A stretch of DNA of 64,000 bases, from positions 248,001 through 312,000 of the forward strand of contig NZ_CP064955.1 in assembly GCF_011038645.2 (NCBI RefSeq), written 5' to 3'. Origin of the DNA: Corynebacterium qintianiae (GTDB lineage: Bacteria > Actinomycetota > Actinomycetes > Mycobacteriales > Mycobacteriaceae). The notes under the pieces are model-generated. The model saw only the letters and a list, made by a program, of their open reading frames with translations, had not been told where the DNA came from and did not search any database. Below, piece by piece: positions 1 through 9,593 of this stretch (position 1 is the first letter of the stretch; every line of letters begins with the position of its first letter). Position numbers and translations under genes: made by a program.

Positions 1-1
1 G

Positions 2-532
2 ATGCTGGCGCTGACGGGTTCGCGGATCGGCGCGGCGTCGACAGGCGCACTCGCCTCGGTAGGTGAGGCGCAGAATTGGCTGGTCTACCTGCTGATCGGC
101 TCTGTCGTGGCCATCAAGTTCGACTGGATTTACTGGTGGGCCGGGAAACTGTGGGGCCGGGGAATGCTGGACGTGCAGGCGAACCAGTCCAAGCGCGCGG
201 CCCGCAACATCGCCCGTGTGGAGAAGTGGGCGGTCAAACTTGGCTGGCTCGGAATTTTCCTCGCCTACCTGCCGATTCCGCTGCCCATCGCCTTCGTTGT
301 CTTCGTGCTCGCGGGAATGACCGGCATGCCGCTGTGGAAGTTCATGCTGCTCAACTTCGTGGCCAAGACGGCGTGGTCCTTTATTTACTTCGGACTCGGT
401 TGGCAGATCGGCGAGCCGGTCGTATTCGTCCTGGAGCAGTACGCGCGGGTGGCGAACTGGATCGCCATCGCGCTCGTGGTGGTCATCATGTTCACCGCCT
501 TCCGCAACCAGAGCAAGAAGCGCGTGTCCTAG
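2..532 (+). CDS. DedA/VTT-family membrane protein (5' end probably outside window)
   Basis: The 176 visible residues hold several hydrophobic stretches (about 27-50, 80-105, 110-135 and 150-170). They contain the pattern of the DedA/SNARE-associated (VTT) family: a basic loop with GRGM followed by a helix with [16 protein letters not shown] and a later Gly/Trp-rich segment. Members are polytopic inner-membrane proteins linked to lipid scrambling and envelope homeostasis. The open frame touches the window edge, so the true start may lie upstream. The gene ends 10 bases before hemL and reads the same way, so co-transcription is possible. The family call is fairly safe; a specific role cannot be given. 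Confidence 0.6.
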   Translation: MLALTGSRIGAASTGALASVGEAQNWLVYLLIGSVVAIKFDWIYWWAGKLWGRGMLDVQANQSKRAARNIARVEKWAVKLGWLGIFLAYLPIPLPIAFVVFVLAGMTGMPLWKFMLLNFVAKTAWSFIYFGLGWQIGEPVVFVLEQYARVANWIAIALVVVIMFTAFRNQSKKRVS

Positions 533-542
533 ACTGGTCGGC

Positions 543-1880
543 ATGACTGCCCAGAACTCGACGCCCACGTCCGCCAACACCGGAGCAAACACCGCGCGAT
601 CAGCCGAGCTCTTCCAGCGAGCGCAGCAGGTCACGCCGGGAGGTGTCAACTCGCCGGTGCGGGCTTTCGGATCCGTGGGTGGCCAGACTCGCTTCATCCA
701 GCGGGCCAGCGGGAGCCAGCTTGTCGACGTCGACGGGAACACCTACGTTGACCTGGTCAACTCCTGGGGCCCGATGCTCCACGGAAACGCTCACCCGGAC
801 ATCGTTGAGGCTGTGCAGAAGGCCTTGGCCAACGGCCTGTCCTTCGGTGCGCCGACCGAGGCGGAGGTCGAGATCGCGCAGATGATCATCGACCGCACCT
901 CCGTCGAGGAGGTCCGCATGGTTAACTCCGGCACCGAAGCCACCATGTCTGCGGTGCGTCTGGCCCGCGGTTACACCGGCCGGTCCAAGGTACTCAAGTT
1001 CGAGGGCTGCTACCACGGCCACGTCGACGCCCTCTTGGCCTCCGCCGGTTCCGGTCTGGCGACGTTCTCCCTGCCGGACTCCCCGGGCGTGACCGGCGCC
1101 CAGGCCGCCGACACCATTGTTGTGCCCTACAACGACCTCGACGCCGTGAAGAAAGCGTTCGCTGAGAACCCCGGTGAGATCGCCGCGGTGATCGCGGAGG
1201 CGGCCGCCGGCAACATGGGCACGGTCGCCCCGGCCGAGGGCTTCAACGCGGCATTGAAGGAGATCGCCCACGATGACGGTGCACTGCTCATCCTTGACGA
1301 GGTGATGACGGGTTTCCGAACCTCCTACTCGGGCTGGTTCGGCGTGGATGGGGTGGCCGGCGACCTCACCACCTTCGGCAAAGTTGTCTCCGGCGGGTTG
1401 CCGGCCGCGGCCTTCGGCGGCCGCCGCGACATTATGGAGAAGCTCGCCCCCAACGGCCCCGTCTACCAGGCCGGAACGCTCAGCGGCAACCCTGTGGCGA
1501 TGGCGGCGGGAATGGCGTCGCTGCGCCTCGCCAGCGAGGACATCTACCCGGTGCTGCTGCGCAACGCCGACACCCTCGAGGAACTGATCCACGCCGCACT
1601 GGATCGCGAGGGTGTGGCCCACCACGTGCAGCGGGCGTCGACAATGCTCTCGATCCGCTTCGCCGAGGGCGCGGGCGCGAACTTCGCCGATATGAAGGCC
1701 GCCGACACCTTCCGCTACCCGGCGTTCTTCCACGCGCTGCTGGACAACGGGGTCTACGCCCCGCCGAGCGCGTTCGAGACGTGGTTCGTCTCCACCGCAC
1801 TCACCGCCGACGACTTCGGCCACATCGAGCGCGCGCTCGCCATCGCTGCCAAAGCTGCCGCGGCCGGGGCGGCGGCATGA
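543..1880 (+). CDS. hemL: Glutamate-1-semialdehyde 2,1-aminomutase
   Basis: Converts glutamate-1-semialdehyde to 5-aminolevulinate, the last step of the C5 route to haem precursors, using pyridoxal phosphate in the cytosol. The 445-residue product matches the family length. Visible landmarks are the start pattern [18 protein letters not shown] near residue 129 (phosphate binding), [11 protein letters not shown] near 250, and the Schiff-base lysine in [10 protein letters not shown] at about residue 280. The stop overlaps the ATG of the next gene (ATGA), indicating translational coupling. Haem supply fits the cytochrome c maturation genes that follow. Confidence 0.97.
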   Translation: MTAQNSTPTSANTGANTARSAELFQRAQQVTPGGVNSPVRAFGSVGGQTRFIQRASGSQLVDVDGNTYVDLVNSWGPMLHGNAHPDIVEAVQKALANGLSFGAPTEAEVEIAQMIIDRTSVEEVRMVNSGTEATMSAVRLARGYTGRSKVLKFEGCYHGHVDALLASAGSGLATFSLPDSPGVTGAQAADTIVVPYNDLDAVKKAFAENPGEIAAVIAEAAAGNMGTVAPAEGFNAALKEIAHDDGALLILDEVMTGFRTSYSGWFGVDGVAGDLTTFGKVVSGGLPAAAFGGRRDIMEKLAPNGPVYQAGTLSGNPVAMAAGMASLRLASEDIYPVLLRNADTLEELIHAALDREGVAHHVQRASTMLSIRFAEGAGANFADMKAADTFRYPAFFHALLDNGVYAPPSAFETWFVSTALTADDFGHIERALAIAAKAAAAGAAA

Positions 1881-2485
1881 CGGGGGACCGAACCACTGTC
1901 CACCTCGTCCGCCACGGCGAGGTCTACAACCCGATGAGGCTGCTCTACGGGCGCATGCCGGGTTTCCACCTCAGCGCCCGCGGCCGTTCCATGGCCGCCG
2001 TCACGGCGCGTTTCTTCGAGGGCCGTGACGTGACGTACCTGGCGTCGAGCCCGCTTGAGCGTGCGCGCGAGACGGCCAAGCCCATCGCGGAGGTGACCGG
2101 CCTAGAGGTCGGCACCATCGACGACGTCGTCGAATCGCACAACACTTTCGAGGGCCTGCGCACCAAGGGCTGGCGCTCACAACTGTGGTACCCGCCGCGC
2201 TGGCGCCACATGACCAACCCCACGCGGCCGAGCTGGGGTGAACCCTACGAGGAGATCCTCGCGCGCATGCTGCGCGGTGTCGAGCACGCCCGCGCCGCGG
2301 CCGAGGGCCACGAGGCTGTGGTGGTCAGCCACCAGTTACCGATCGTGATGGTGCAGCGTTACGTGCAGCGCAAACGGTTGCCGCACCTGAAGCGCGAGTG
2401 CGACCTGGCGAGCGTGACCTCGCTTGTGTTCGAGGGCCCCGATGTTGTTGACTGGTCGTACAACCGACCAGCGAAGGACGTCTAG
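1877..2485 (+). CDS. Histidine phosphatase (phosphoglycerate mutase-like) family protein
   Basis: The start is placed at the ATG that overlaps the hemL stop. A longer open frame upstream is only read-through inside hemL. The 202-residue product has the catalytic RHGE signature at residues 12-15 ([11 protein letters not shown]) and a second histidine in [10 protein letters not shown] near residue 154. Both are typical of the branch that forms a phosphohistidine intermediate. Neighbouring corynebacterial genes at this place are often annotated gpm-like, but glycolytic mutase activity is doubtful and the substrate is unknown. The next gene starts immediately after the stop, so this is one operon with the cytochrome c maturation genes. 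Confidence 0.85.
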   Translation: MTGDRTTVHLVRHGEVYNPMRLLYGRMPGFHLSARGRSMAAVTARFFEGRDVTYLASSPLERARETAKPIAEVTGLEVGTIDDVVESHNTFEGLRTKGWRSQLWYPPRWRHMTNPTRPSWGEPYEEILARMLRGVEHARAAAEGHEAVVVSHQLPIVMVQRYVQRKRLPHLKRECDLASVTSLVFEGPDVVDWSYNRPAKDV

Positions 2486-3046
2486 ATGCTGAAGCGACTC
2501 GCCGCGCCGTTGAGCGCGGTCATGCTCGTGGCCGGCTGCGCGTCCCCTGACAGCGGCGCAACCTTTTCCTTCCACTCGCCGGGCGGCCAGGTGGAGATCT
2601 TCTACGACGAAGCCGAGCGCGCGCCGCTGCCTAACTTCGGCGGCGAGTCGCTCATGCAGCCCGGCGAGCACATCAACCTCTCCGACTTCGACAACCAGAT
2701 CGTCGTGCTCAACGCGTGGGGCCAGTGGTGTGCGCCGTGCCGCGCGGAAGTGGACGACCTCCAGGAGGTCCACGAGGCGCTAGGTGGCAAAGGCACGGTC
2801 CTGGGCATAAACGTGCGCGACTACAACCCGGAGATCGCCCGCGACTTCGTCACGGACAACGGGGTAACGTACCCGTCGATCTACGACCCGCCGTTCAAGA
2901 CCGCCGTCAACCTAGGCGGCGTACCCAGCTCGGTGATCCCGACAACGGTGGTCCTGGACAAACAGCACCGCCCGGCCGCCGTGTTCCTCCGCGAGGTGAC
3001 GGCGCAGGACATCCTGACGGTCACGGACCAGCTCGAAGGGGAGTAG
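2486..3046 (+). CDS. TlpA/ResA-like thioredoxin-fold lipoprotein
   Basis: A 186-residue lipoprotein. The signal peptide ends in a lipobox LVAGC with the lipid-modified cysteine at residue 18. The thioredoxin fold carries the active-site motif WCAPC (Cys82 and Cys85) and a cis-proline in VIPTTVVLD near residue 151. In System II cytochrome c maturation such proteins keep apocytochrome CxxCH cysteines reduced on the outer face of the membrane, receiving electrons from CcdA. CcdA is the next gene, starting directly after this stop. The role is inferred from motif and context and is strong. Confidence 0.92.
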   Translation: MLKRLAAPLSAVMLVAGCASPDSGATFSFHSPGGQVEIFYDEAERAPLPNFGGESLMQPGEHINLSDFDNQIVVLNAWGQWCAPCRAEVDDLQEVHEALGGKGTVLGINVRDYNPEIARDFVTDNGVTYPSIYDPPFKTAVNLGGVPSSVIPTTVVLDKQHRPAAVFLREVTAQDILTVTDQLEGE

Positions 3047-3826
3047 ATGGGCGAGGTTTTCTCCGACATTGTCGTCACGGGCCCGCTGCTCGTTGGCATG
3101 CTCGCCGCGGCGGCAGCCGGGCTGGTGTCGTTCGCTTCTCCGTGCGTGATCCCGCTCGTACCCGGGTACCTGTCGTACCTCACCGGCGTCGTCGGCGGCG
3201 AGATGGAGTACGGGGAGAAGGGCCCGCGTGTGGCGTCGCGCAAGTGGGCCGTCGCCGGCGCGGCGGCGCTGTTCATCTCGGGCTTTACTGTGGTGTTCCT
3301 GCTGGCCACGGTCTCGGTGTTCGGGGCGATCAGCCTGATCACCCTCAACGCGGGCACGCTCATGCGCATCGGCGGCGTGGTCACCGTCGTCATGGGGCTC
3401 GTGTTCATCGGTGCGGTACCCGTGCTGCAGCGCGACACCCGCATGGCGCCAAAGAAGTGGACCACGGTCCTTGGAGCACCGCTGCTCGGCGGGGTATTCG
3501 CTCTCGGGTGGACTCCCTGCCTCGGCCCCACGCTGGCGGCGATCATCTCGGTCTCAGTCGGCACCGAGGGCCTCACGGCGGCGCGCGGCATACTTCTCGT
3601 CATCGCCTACTGTCTGGGCCTCGGCCTTCCGTTCCTGCTCATGGCCCTAGGCTCGGCCAAGGCCGTCGCGGGTGTGGACTTCCTGCACCGCCACTCGCGC
3701 ACAATCCAGCTCATCGGCGGTATCCTCATGATTCTCGTCGGTTTGATGCTGGTCACCGGCGCATGGAATTATTTCATTTCCTGGTCCCGCCAGCTCGTCG
3801 CCGGATACGGAGCAACCATCATCTAA
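3047..3826 (+). CDS. ccdA: Cytochrome c biogenesis protein CcdA
   Basis: A 259-residue polytopic membrane protein of the short DsbD-transmembrane type. It moves reducing equivalents from cytoplasmic thioredoxin to an extracytoplasmic thioredoxin-like partner. The two redox cysteines are visible: Cys33 in SFASPCVIPLVPGY and Cys158 in LGWTPCLGPTL, each at the start of one half of the internal repeat. About six hydrophobic segments are evident. The TAATG junction with resB (one-base overlap) and the adjacent thiol lipoprotein support one maturation operon. Confidence 0.95.
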   Translation: MGEVFSDIVVTGPLLVGMLAAAAAGLVSFASPCVIPLVPGYLSYLTGVVGGEMEYGEKGPRVASRKWAVAGAAALFISGFTVVFLLATVSVFGAISLITLNAGTLMRIGGVVTVVMGLVFIGAVPVLQRDTRMAPKKWTTVLGAPLLGGVFALGWTPCLGPTLAAIISVSVGTEGLTAARGILLVIAYCLGLGLPFLLMALGSAKAVAGVDFLHRHSRTIQLIGGILMILVGLMLVTGAWNYFISWSRQLVAGYGATII

Positions 3827-5460
3827 TGAACACCGCGACTTCTTGGCTGCGCAAGACGTGGCACTGGCTCACAAGTATGCGCACCGCGCTGGTCCTCCTT
3901 TTCCTCCTCGCCCTCGCCGCGATTCCGGGCGCGTTGTTGCCGCAGCGCTCGGTGAGCACCACGCTCGTCAACGACTTCATCGAAGCGAACCCCACCATGG
4001 GGCCCATCTACGACCGGCTGCAGCTGTTCAACGTATTCGGTTCAACGTGGTTCATCGCGATTGTCACCCTGCTCATGGTTTCACTCGTGGGCTGCATCAT
4101 CCCCCGCACTATCGATCACTGGCGCGCCTACCGGGCGACCCCCGCGCGCGCCCCGAAGTATTTGCATCGGATGCCCTTGCACGACCAGGGGGTCGTCGAT
4201 AAGCCTCTCGCCGAGGTCGAGAGCGATGTAGCTCGGATTCTGCGGCGGTGGAATACCGCGACGTACGCGCCCAAGGATGACCGCGCCGGGGTGTATTCGA
4301 TCTCGGCTGAGAAGGGATACACACGCGAGCTGATGAACCTGCTGTTCCACATCGGGCTCGTCGGCATGATCCTCACCTTCACCGCCGGCCGCATGGTCTA
4401 CTACGAGGGCCAGGTCATCGTTGTCACCAACTCGGACTCCGAACACGCGGTGCCGGTCGAGCAGCCGCGCGAATTCTGCAATACCTCGCCGTCCAACTTC
4501 GACGTCTTTCGGGCGGGCCCGCTTTTCGACGGCACCGGGCTCACGCCTTTCTGCTTCGTGGCGCACAACTTCACCGCCGATTACCTCAACACCGGGCAGG
4601 CGAACGGTTTCGCGTCCGATATCTCCTTCACGACGGATTTAGCTGCCGAGAGGGAGGATTGGCAGGACTACACGCTGCGGGTCAACCACCCGTTGCGCAT
4701 CAACGGCGACCGCATCTACTTGCAGGGCCACGGATTCGCACCTCAGGTCACGGTGACGTGGCCCGACGGTGAGTCGCGCACGCAGATGATCCAATTCCGC
4801 CCGACCGACCTGCAGAACTTCCTCTCCGACGGCGTGCTGCGCTTCGACCCGCCCGCCGGCATGTACCCGGACCTGGCCGAGCGCCGCGAGAACCAGATCG
4901 CCATCGAAGGTGTCTTCGCCCCGACGGCGCAGTGGATCGGGCCGAACGGGGACCAGCTGCAGTCCTCCTTCCCGTCGATGCAGGACCCGGCGATGGCCGT
5001 GGACATCTACGTCGGCGACGCGGGCCTGGACACCGGTCGCCCCCAGAACATCTTCGTGCTCGACCAGTCGCTTATCGCCGACGGACGCCTGCAGAAGGCC
5101 GACCGCGTCAACCTCACCCCGGGTGAAGATGTCACCATCGACGGCGGCATCACGGTGCGTTTCGACGGCGCCGCCGAGTACGCCAATTACCAGATCTCCC
5201 GCGACCCGACCCAGATCTGGGCGCTGGCCACCACCGTGCTCATGCTCGGCGCGCTCATCGGCTCGGTGACGATCAAGCGCCGCCGCATCTGGGTGCGCCT
5301 GGCACCCGAGGGCGGCTCTACCCGCGTCGAGTTCGCGGGCCTGGCGCGGACGGACCGCGCCGGCTGGGGCAGCGAGTTCGACGAGATCGCCGACCGGATT
5401 CTCGGCCGGGTTAACGATGATGGACAATCCCCTGAGAGTGAGGTAGACAACCTTGGTTAA
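3826..5460 (+). CDS. resB: Cytochrome c biogenesis protein ResB
   Basis: A 544-residue ResB/Ccs1-family protein. Together with CcsB it forms the haem exporter and apocytochrome c-haem ligase of System II. The start is the ATG overlapping the ccdA stop. A much longer open frame reaching back to 2716 runs through tlpA and ccdA in another frame and is not coding. The N terminus has a transmembrane helix after a SMRTALVLLFLLALA stretch ending PGALLPQ. Further helices lie near residues 75-95 and 170-190, then a large outer domain, and a last helix near 465-485 followed by a cytoplasmic tail. The frame ends where the longest ccsB frame begins. Confidence 0.94.
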   Translation: MNTATSWLRKTWHWLTSMRTALVLLFLLALAAIPGALLPQRSVSTTLVNDFIEANPTMGPIYDRLQLFNVFGSTWFIAIVTLLMVSLVGCIIPRTIDHWRAYRATPARAPKYLHRMPLHDQGVVDKPLAEVESDVARILRRWNTATYAPKDDRAGVYSISAEKGYTRELMNLLFHIGLVGMILTFTAGRMVYYEGQVIVVTNSDSEHAVPVEQPREFCNTSPSNFDVFRAGPLFDGTGLTPFCFVAHNFTADYLNTGQANGFASDISFTTDLAAEREDWQDYTLRVNHPLRINGDRIYLQGHGFAPQVTVTWPDGESRTQMIQFRPTDLQNFLSDGVLRFDPPAGMYPDLAERRENQIAIEGVFAPTAQWIGPNGDQLQSSFPSMQDPAMAVDIYVGDAGLDTGRPQNIFVLDQSLIADGRLQKADRVNLTPGEDVTIDGGITVRFDGAAEYANYQISRDPTQIWALATTVLMLGALIGSVTIKRRRIWVRLAPEGGSTRVEFAGLARTDRAGWGSEFDEIADRILGRVNDDGQSPESEVDNLG

Positions 5461-5489
5461 TGTCGCGGCGCTGGGGTAGGTTTACCCCT

Positions 5490-6494
5490 ATGCTCGTCGA
5501 CTCCACCATGGCGGATCTGTCGGACCTGACGTTCCGCACCGCCTTCGTCATCTACCTGGTCGCATTGATTATGTCGTGCGTCTACTACGGCCGCATGTTC
5601 GGCGTTATCGACATGCGCCGCGAACGCGCCCGCAGCGAGTCGCTGGAGAGGGTCGCCGTCGGGGCGGGCGGGCCCGACGCGGTAGTTCAGGTGCCGGGCG
5701 TTTTCGACCAGTCGGAGTACGACCGGCGCGTCGCCGGTGCACGCAAGTGGGCGAACATGACGCAGGCGCTAGTGTGGTTCGGCATTCTGCTGCACGTGGC
5801 GGCCTTCATCACCCGCGGCCTGGCCGCGCACCGTTTCCCGCTGGGCAACCTCTACGAGTACATCCTGCTCATGACGGCGGTGGTGATGATCGCGGCCGCG
5901 GTCGTGATCCAGCGCAAGAACTGGCACACCCTGTGGCCGTGGGTGCTCTCGCCGATGGTCATCGCGATGTTCCTCAACTCGACGGTGTTCCACATGCACG
6001 CCGCGCCCGTCGTACCGGCGCTGCAGTCCTACTGGTTGCCGGTGCACGTGTCCTCAGTGTCCGTCGGCGCGTCCATCGGCCTCGTGTCCGGCCTTTTCGC
6101 GCTGCTCTACCTGCTGCGCATGTGGCAGCCGCGGGGTGAGGAGCGCGGCTTTTTCGGGGCGATCGCGAAGCCCCTGCCCAGTGCAAAGACGCTGGACCAG
6201 ATCACCTACAAGACGGCGATTATCACCCTCCCGCTGTTCGGAATCGGCATCGTGTTCGGCGCCATCTGGGCCGAAGTGGCGTGGGGCCGCTTCTGGGGTT
6301 GGGACGCGAAGGAGACGGTTTCCATGATCACATGGATCCTCTACGCCGCCTACCTGCACGCGCGCGCCACCGCCGGCTGGAAGAACGTGCGCGCCGCGTG
6401 GATCAACGTGTTCGCGATGGCCATGACCATCTTCAACATGACCTACGTCAACACAGTCATCGCAGGTCTGCATTCCTACGCGGGGTTGAATTAG
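5490..6494 (+). CDS. ccsB: Cytochrome c biogenesis protein CcsB (ResC/CcsA family)
   Basis: A polytopic haem-handling protein, the ResB partner. The tryptophan-rich haem signature GRFWGWDAKETVSMITW is present near residue 270. Conserved histidines lie in the flanking helices (HAAPVVP, PVHVSSVS). An open frame begins at 5460, but the ATG at 5490 has a purine-rich GGGGTAGG ten bases upstream and gives a 334-residue protein. A start at 5508 is also possible. Its last bases abut galE. With tlpA-like, ccdA and resB it completes a System II set, presumably for the cytochrome c subunit of the bc1-aa3 supercomplex. Confidence 0.93.
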   Translation: MLVDSTMADLSDLTFRTAFVIYLVALIMSCVYYGRMFGVIDMRRERARSESLERVAVGAGGPDAVVQVPGVFDQSEYDRRVAGARKWANMTQALVWFGILLHVAAFITRGLAAHRFPLGNLYEYILLMTAVVMIAAAVVIQRKNWHTLWPWVLSPMVIAMFLNSTVFHMHAAPVVPALQSYWLPVHVSSVSVGASIGLVSGLFALLYLLRMWQPRGEERGFFGAIAKPLPSAKTLDQITYKTAIITLPLFGIGIVFGAIWAEVAWGRFWGWDAKETVSMITWILYAAYLHARATAGWKNVRAAWINVFAMAMTIFNMTYVNTVIAGLHSYAGLN

Positions 6495-7487
6495 ATGAAG
6501 GTCCTCATCACCGGCGGCGCCGGTTTCATCGGATCCACTGTCGCCTCCTGCTGCGCCGACAACGGGATTACCCCGGTCATCCTCGACGATTACTCCACCG
6601 GTCTGCGCGTCTTCGCCGAACGCTTCGACCACTACGAGGGCGACATCGCGGACCGGGGGCTGCTCGACCGCATTATTGACGACCACCCCGAGATCGAGGC
6701 TGTGATTCATTGCGCGGCCAAGATCGTCGTCCCGGAGAGCGTCGAAAAGCCTCTCATGTATTACGACAACAATGTCGGTAGAGCCATCTCGCTTATCGAC
6801 GCCCTCTCGGCCCGCGGCATCGGCAAGTTCCTGCTCAGCTCCACCGCCGCCATGTACGAGCCCGACCCCGACTTCATGGTCAGCGAGACCAGCACTGTCA
6901 ACCCCACGAGCCCCTACGCGGCGTCGAAGTGGATGCTGGAGCGCGTGCTGGCCGACGCCGCAGCCGCCGGTGCGATCCGGGCGATCGCGCTGCGTTATTT
7001 CAATCCCATTGGCGCCGACCCGCAGCTGCGCACCGGCCTGCAGAACCCGGCGCCGTCGCACGCGCTGGGCAAAATGATCACCGCACACGAGACAGGCCAG
7101 CCGTTCACAGTCACGGGCGTGGATTGGCCGACGCGCGACGGCTCCGGCCTGCGTGACTACATCCACGTGTGGGACCTGGCGCGCGCCCACGTCCTCGCGC
7201 TAAACGCCGAACTGGCCGACTATGAGGTGATCAACCTCGGCACCGGAACCGGCACAACCGTGTTCGAGCTCGCCGAGGCCGTCGGCGAGGCCACCGGCAG
7301 CCCCCTCGACGTACGAACCGCGCCGCCGCGCAACGGCGACGTGGCCGGAAGCGCCGCGCGCACGGACAAAGCCGCCGAGGTGCTGGGCTGGGACGTCGAG
7401 TACACGGTCGCCGACGGCGTGCGCCACTCCCTGGCGTGGGCGGAGAAATTGCCTGAGGTGCTGCGCCGCGAGGGTACGAGAAAGTAG
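6495..7487 (+). CDS. galE: UDP-glucose 4-epimerase
   Basis: A 330-residue extended short-chain dehydrogenase. TGGAGFIG at residues 6-13 binds NAD. The catalytic pair is Tyr141 and Lys145 in SPYAASK, preceded by the serines of LLSSTAAMY near 115. RYFNPIGADP near 170 is typical of GalE. It interconverts UDP-glucose and UDP-galactose, giving the galactose for arabinogalactan in mycolic-acid bacteria. It starts at the base after the ccsB stop, so it may be carried on the same transcript, although the functions are unrelated. Confidence 0.93.
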   Translation: MKVLITGGAGFIGSTVASCCADNGITPVILDDYSTGLRVFAERFDHYEGDIADRGLLDRIIDDHPEIEAVIHCAAKIVVPESVEKPLMYYDNNVGRAISLIDALSARGIGKFLLSSTAAMYEPDPDFMVSETSTVNPTSPYAASKWMLERVLADAAAAGAIRAIALRYFNPIGADPQLRTGLQNPAPSHALGKMITAHETGQPFTVTGVDWPTRDGSGLRDYIHVWDLARAHVLALNAELADYEVINLGTGTGTTVFELAEAVGEATGSPLDVRTAPPRNGDVAGSAARTDKAAEVLGWDVEYTVADGVRHSLAWAEKLPEVLRREGTRK

Positions 7488-7493
7488 GTCGCC

Positions 7494-7739
7494 ATGTCAG
7501 GTCCCCGCAACAAGATCGGCAAACCGGCGAGCGAAGATCCGGTGCTCATCGCCCTGGGTGAGCAGATCGCGTGTGCGCGGCGCGCTGCCGGCCGGTTGCA
7601 GCAGGAAGTCGCCGAGGCCGCTGGTGTGTCCCGCTCCACCCTTCACACGATCGAGCACGGTGGCGCGGGTGTGCGTTGGGAAAAGGTTGCCGCCGTTGCG
7701 GCTGCGCTTGGCCTGGCGATGACTTTCGAGCCCCGCTAG
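7494..7739 (+). CDS. Small XRE-type helix-turn-helix regulator
   Basis: An 81-residue protein that is almost entirely one Cro/C1 helix-turn-helix domain (about residues 20-75). The recognition region is LQQEVAEAAGVSRSTLHTIEHG, preceded by the typical GEQIACARRAAG helix. There is no partner toxin gene and no second domain. It follows galE by six bases and ends a few bases into a convergent gene. Target genes are unknown. Confidence 0.8.
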   Translation: MSGPRNKIGKPASEDPVLIALGEQIACARRAAGRLQQEVAEAAGVSRSTLHTIEHGGAGVRWEKVAAVAAALGLAMTFEPR

Positions 7740-8005
7740 TCGTCCTCGAGGCGCTTGCGGCGCTCCTCTTCTTCCCGCTTGCGGCGCTCCGCCTCCTCCT
7801 GGGCGCGGCGCTGTTTGAAGCGGTTCTTCTCGATGTTCCACAGGAACTCCTCGTCGTCGTCCGGGCCCTTCACGGCTGGGGGTGCGGGCTCGCCGCGCAG
7901 CGGCCCGTAGCGCTTGGAACTGCCGGGGCCGAAGGCGCGCCACAGCATCCAGACGGCGAGGATGATCAGCAGCACGAGCAGAATTCTTCCCATGCCCTCC
8001 AACAT
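7736..8005 (-). CDS. Small single-pass membrane protein with charged coiled-coil tail
   Basis: An 89-residue protein with one N-terminal hydrophobic helix (GRILLVLLIILAVWMLWRAFG). A Pro-rich linker follows, then a strongly charged Arg/Glu/Lys tail predicted to be helical (QEEAERRKREEEERRKR). The start could be the ATG at 8005 or the in-frame ATG at 7993, because ribosome-binding signals are poor for both. It is convergent with the XRE gene (four-base overlap) and divergent from the DUF4229 gene. Function unknown. Confidence 0.65.
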   Translation of the reverse strand: MLEGMGRILLVLLIILAVWMLWRAFGPGSSKRYGPLRGEPAPPAVKGPDDDEEFLWNIEKNRFKQRRAQEEAERRKREEEERRKRLEDD

Positions 8006-8038
8006 ACTGGGCGGGGGCGTTGGGTAGGGTAGCGCTTT

Positions 8039-8350
8039 GTGAGTGACTTACACGCCCCGGAGGTTGACCCCAAGGCGCGCAGCCGCGCGAACAAGGCCGT
8101 TGCTGTGTACGGCGGGCTTCGTCTCATGCTGTTCATTGGCCTGACGGTTGTTATTCAGCTGCTCGCCGCCGCGATCGGCGCGCCGGTTCCACTGATCATG
8201 TCGGCGCTGCTCGCACTTATCGCCGCCTTCCCGCTGTCCATGCTTATTTTTTCCCGCCAGCGCGTCGAGGCCGTCGGGGCCCTTGCCAGCTGGCGCGCCC
8301 AGCGCGACGCCCGCAAGCGCTGGATCCAGGACGAGCTCGCGGAACGTTAG
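8039..8350 (+). CDS. DUF4229-type small membrane protein
   Basis: A 103-residue protein starting at GTG, with two transmembrane helices (about residues 25-48 and 50-72) and a basic C-terminal tail (WRAQRDARKRWIQDEL). The layout matches the actinobacterial DUF4229 family, which commonly lies near menaquinone genes. The function is unknown. It converges on the AEC transporter gene with a nine-base gap. Confidence 0.65.
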   Translation: MSDLHAPEVDPKARSRANKAVAVYGGLRLMLFIGLTVVIQLLAAAIGAPVPLIMSALLALIAAFPLSMLIFSRQRVEAVGALASWRAQRDARKRWIQDELAER

Positions 8351-8359
8351 GCGGGGTCG

Positions 8360-9286
8360 CTACACAAAGATTGCGGCGATGACCAACATTGCCGGCAGGG
8401 ATAGGAACGTCGTCAGGAACACGGTGTCGCGCGCGACTGTTTCGCCGACGCGGTAGTTGGCGGTGTAGTTGTACACGTTCTGCGCGGTCGGCAGCGCCGC
8501 GAGGATGACCGCCGCGTAGAGCAGGTTTCCCTGCAGTCCCGCGAGCGTGCCGATTCCCCAGGCCACCAGCGGCATGACCGCGAGTTTCAGGGCGGTTGCT
8601 ACGAGCGTCGGCAAGCGATCGGGCCCTTCGCGCAGGACTCGGCTCCCCTTGAGCGATGCGCCGAAGCTCATGAGGATGAGCGGGATCGACGCGCCGCCGA
8701 GGATCCTGATCGGCGCCATGACGGGTTCGGGGATTGTCCAGCCCGACGCGGAAACGATGAATCCGGCCATTGCGGCGAGCACCATCGGGGCGGTCAACCC
8801 GCTGATGATGGTATCGCGCACGTGGTGCTTGCCGTCACCGCCGGCGTTGAGGCCTGCGATGACGAACGGCGACAACACCGCCATCTGCATGACCAGCGCG
8901 GGCACTACGTAGGTGGCGTCACCGATGACGTAGATTGCGATAGGCAGACCCATGTTGACCGAGTTGAAATAGCTTGACGACGCCGCCCCTGCCATCGTCG
9001 TCGGCACGTCCTGCCTGAAAAAGACGGCCGAGATCCCCCAGAAGATTGCCATCGTTGATAACGTCGCACCGAATACGACGAAGTTCACAGGGGAAAGGAA
9101 CGCGGAGGTGTCGGAGGTGGCCACGGAGGAGAAGATCAGCGAGGGCGTTGTCGCCCAGAACGCGACGCGGTTGAATTGCAGCCGCGCCTCGCCCTGGCCG
9201 ATGATCCCGCGTTGCGCCAAGATGAAGCCGACACCGATGACGGTGAAGATGATGGAGAAGCCGGTGAGTACGTCGAGCACGCCCAC
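8360..9286 (-). CDS. AEC (auxin efflux carrier) family transporter
   Basis: A 308-residue polytopic protein with about ten hydrophobic segments in two five-helix halves. Family-like features are the opening GFSIIFTVIGVGFILAQRG, the middle loop, and the late motif ALPTAQNVYNYTANYRVG, which resembles the conserved second-half crossover. Bacterial AEC members export or exchange small organic acids such as malate or malonate. The substrate here is not known. The gene stands alone, read leftward. Confidence 0.82.
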   Translation of the reverse strand: MGVLDVLTGFSIIFTVIGVGFILAQRGIIGQGEARLQFNRVAFWATTPSLIFSSVATSDTSAFLSPVNFVVFGATLSTMAIFWGISAVFFRQDVPTTMAGAASSSYFNSVNMGLPIAIYVIGDATYVVPALVMQMAVLSPFVIAGLNAGGDGKHHVRDTIISGLTAPMVLAAMAGFIVSASGWTIPEPVMAPIRILGGASIPLILMSFGASLKGSRVLREGPDRLPTLVATALKLAVMPLVAWGIGTLAGLQGNLLYAAVILAALPTAQNVYNYTANYRVGETVARDTVFLTTFLSLPAMLVIAAIFV

Positions 9287-9303
9287 CAGCCTAGGCCTCC
9301 CGG

Positions 9304-9486
9304 TTACGCGGTCAGACCTTGGACCTTCGCGTCTTCGGCCGCGCGCTGCACAGCGGCGGTTCCCTTGATGGCTGCCGCCTTAGATTCGTAGGCTTCTCCA
9401 GTGGCGACCACCTCACCGTTGCCTGCCTTCAACCGGAAGCGGAACTTTCCCGCCTTGTCTTCGTCGACCTCGAATTTTCCTGCCAT
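9304..9486 (-). CDS. YegP-like DUF1508 protein
   Basis: A 60-residue single-domain protein with the DUF1508 pattern: GKFEV, FRFRLKAGNGEVVATGEAYESKAAA, then a helix. A GGAG ribosome-binding site lies seven bases before the ATG. The fold is a small beta-beta-beta-alpha unit seen in many bacteria as one or two copies. The function is unknown. The gene stands between the AEC transporter and the repeat array. Confidence 0.8.
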   Translation of the reverse strand: MAGKFEVDEDKAGKFRFRLKAGNGEVVATGEAYESKAAAIKGTAAVQRAAEDAKVQGLTA

Positions 9487-9593
9487 TTTGGGCTCCTTTT
9501 CGCTTTGCGATTACATGGGTCCCGTGGACGTTTCTCCCGCGCGCCCAGTGGTTTGGTGCGCGCCGACTTCGTATTGATTACGGGTTGGCTGTA

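Noticed and set aside
2716..3825. Long N-terminal extension of ResB
   Set aside because: It overlaps tlpA and ccdA in a different frame and is low-complexity Arg/Gly/Pro. The ATG at 3826 overlaps the ccdA stop and starts a proper membrane helix.
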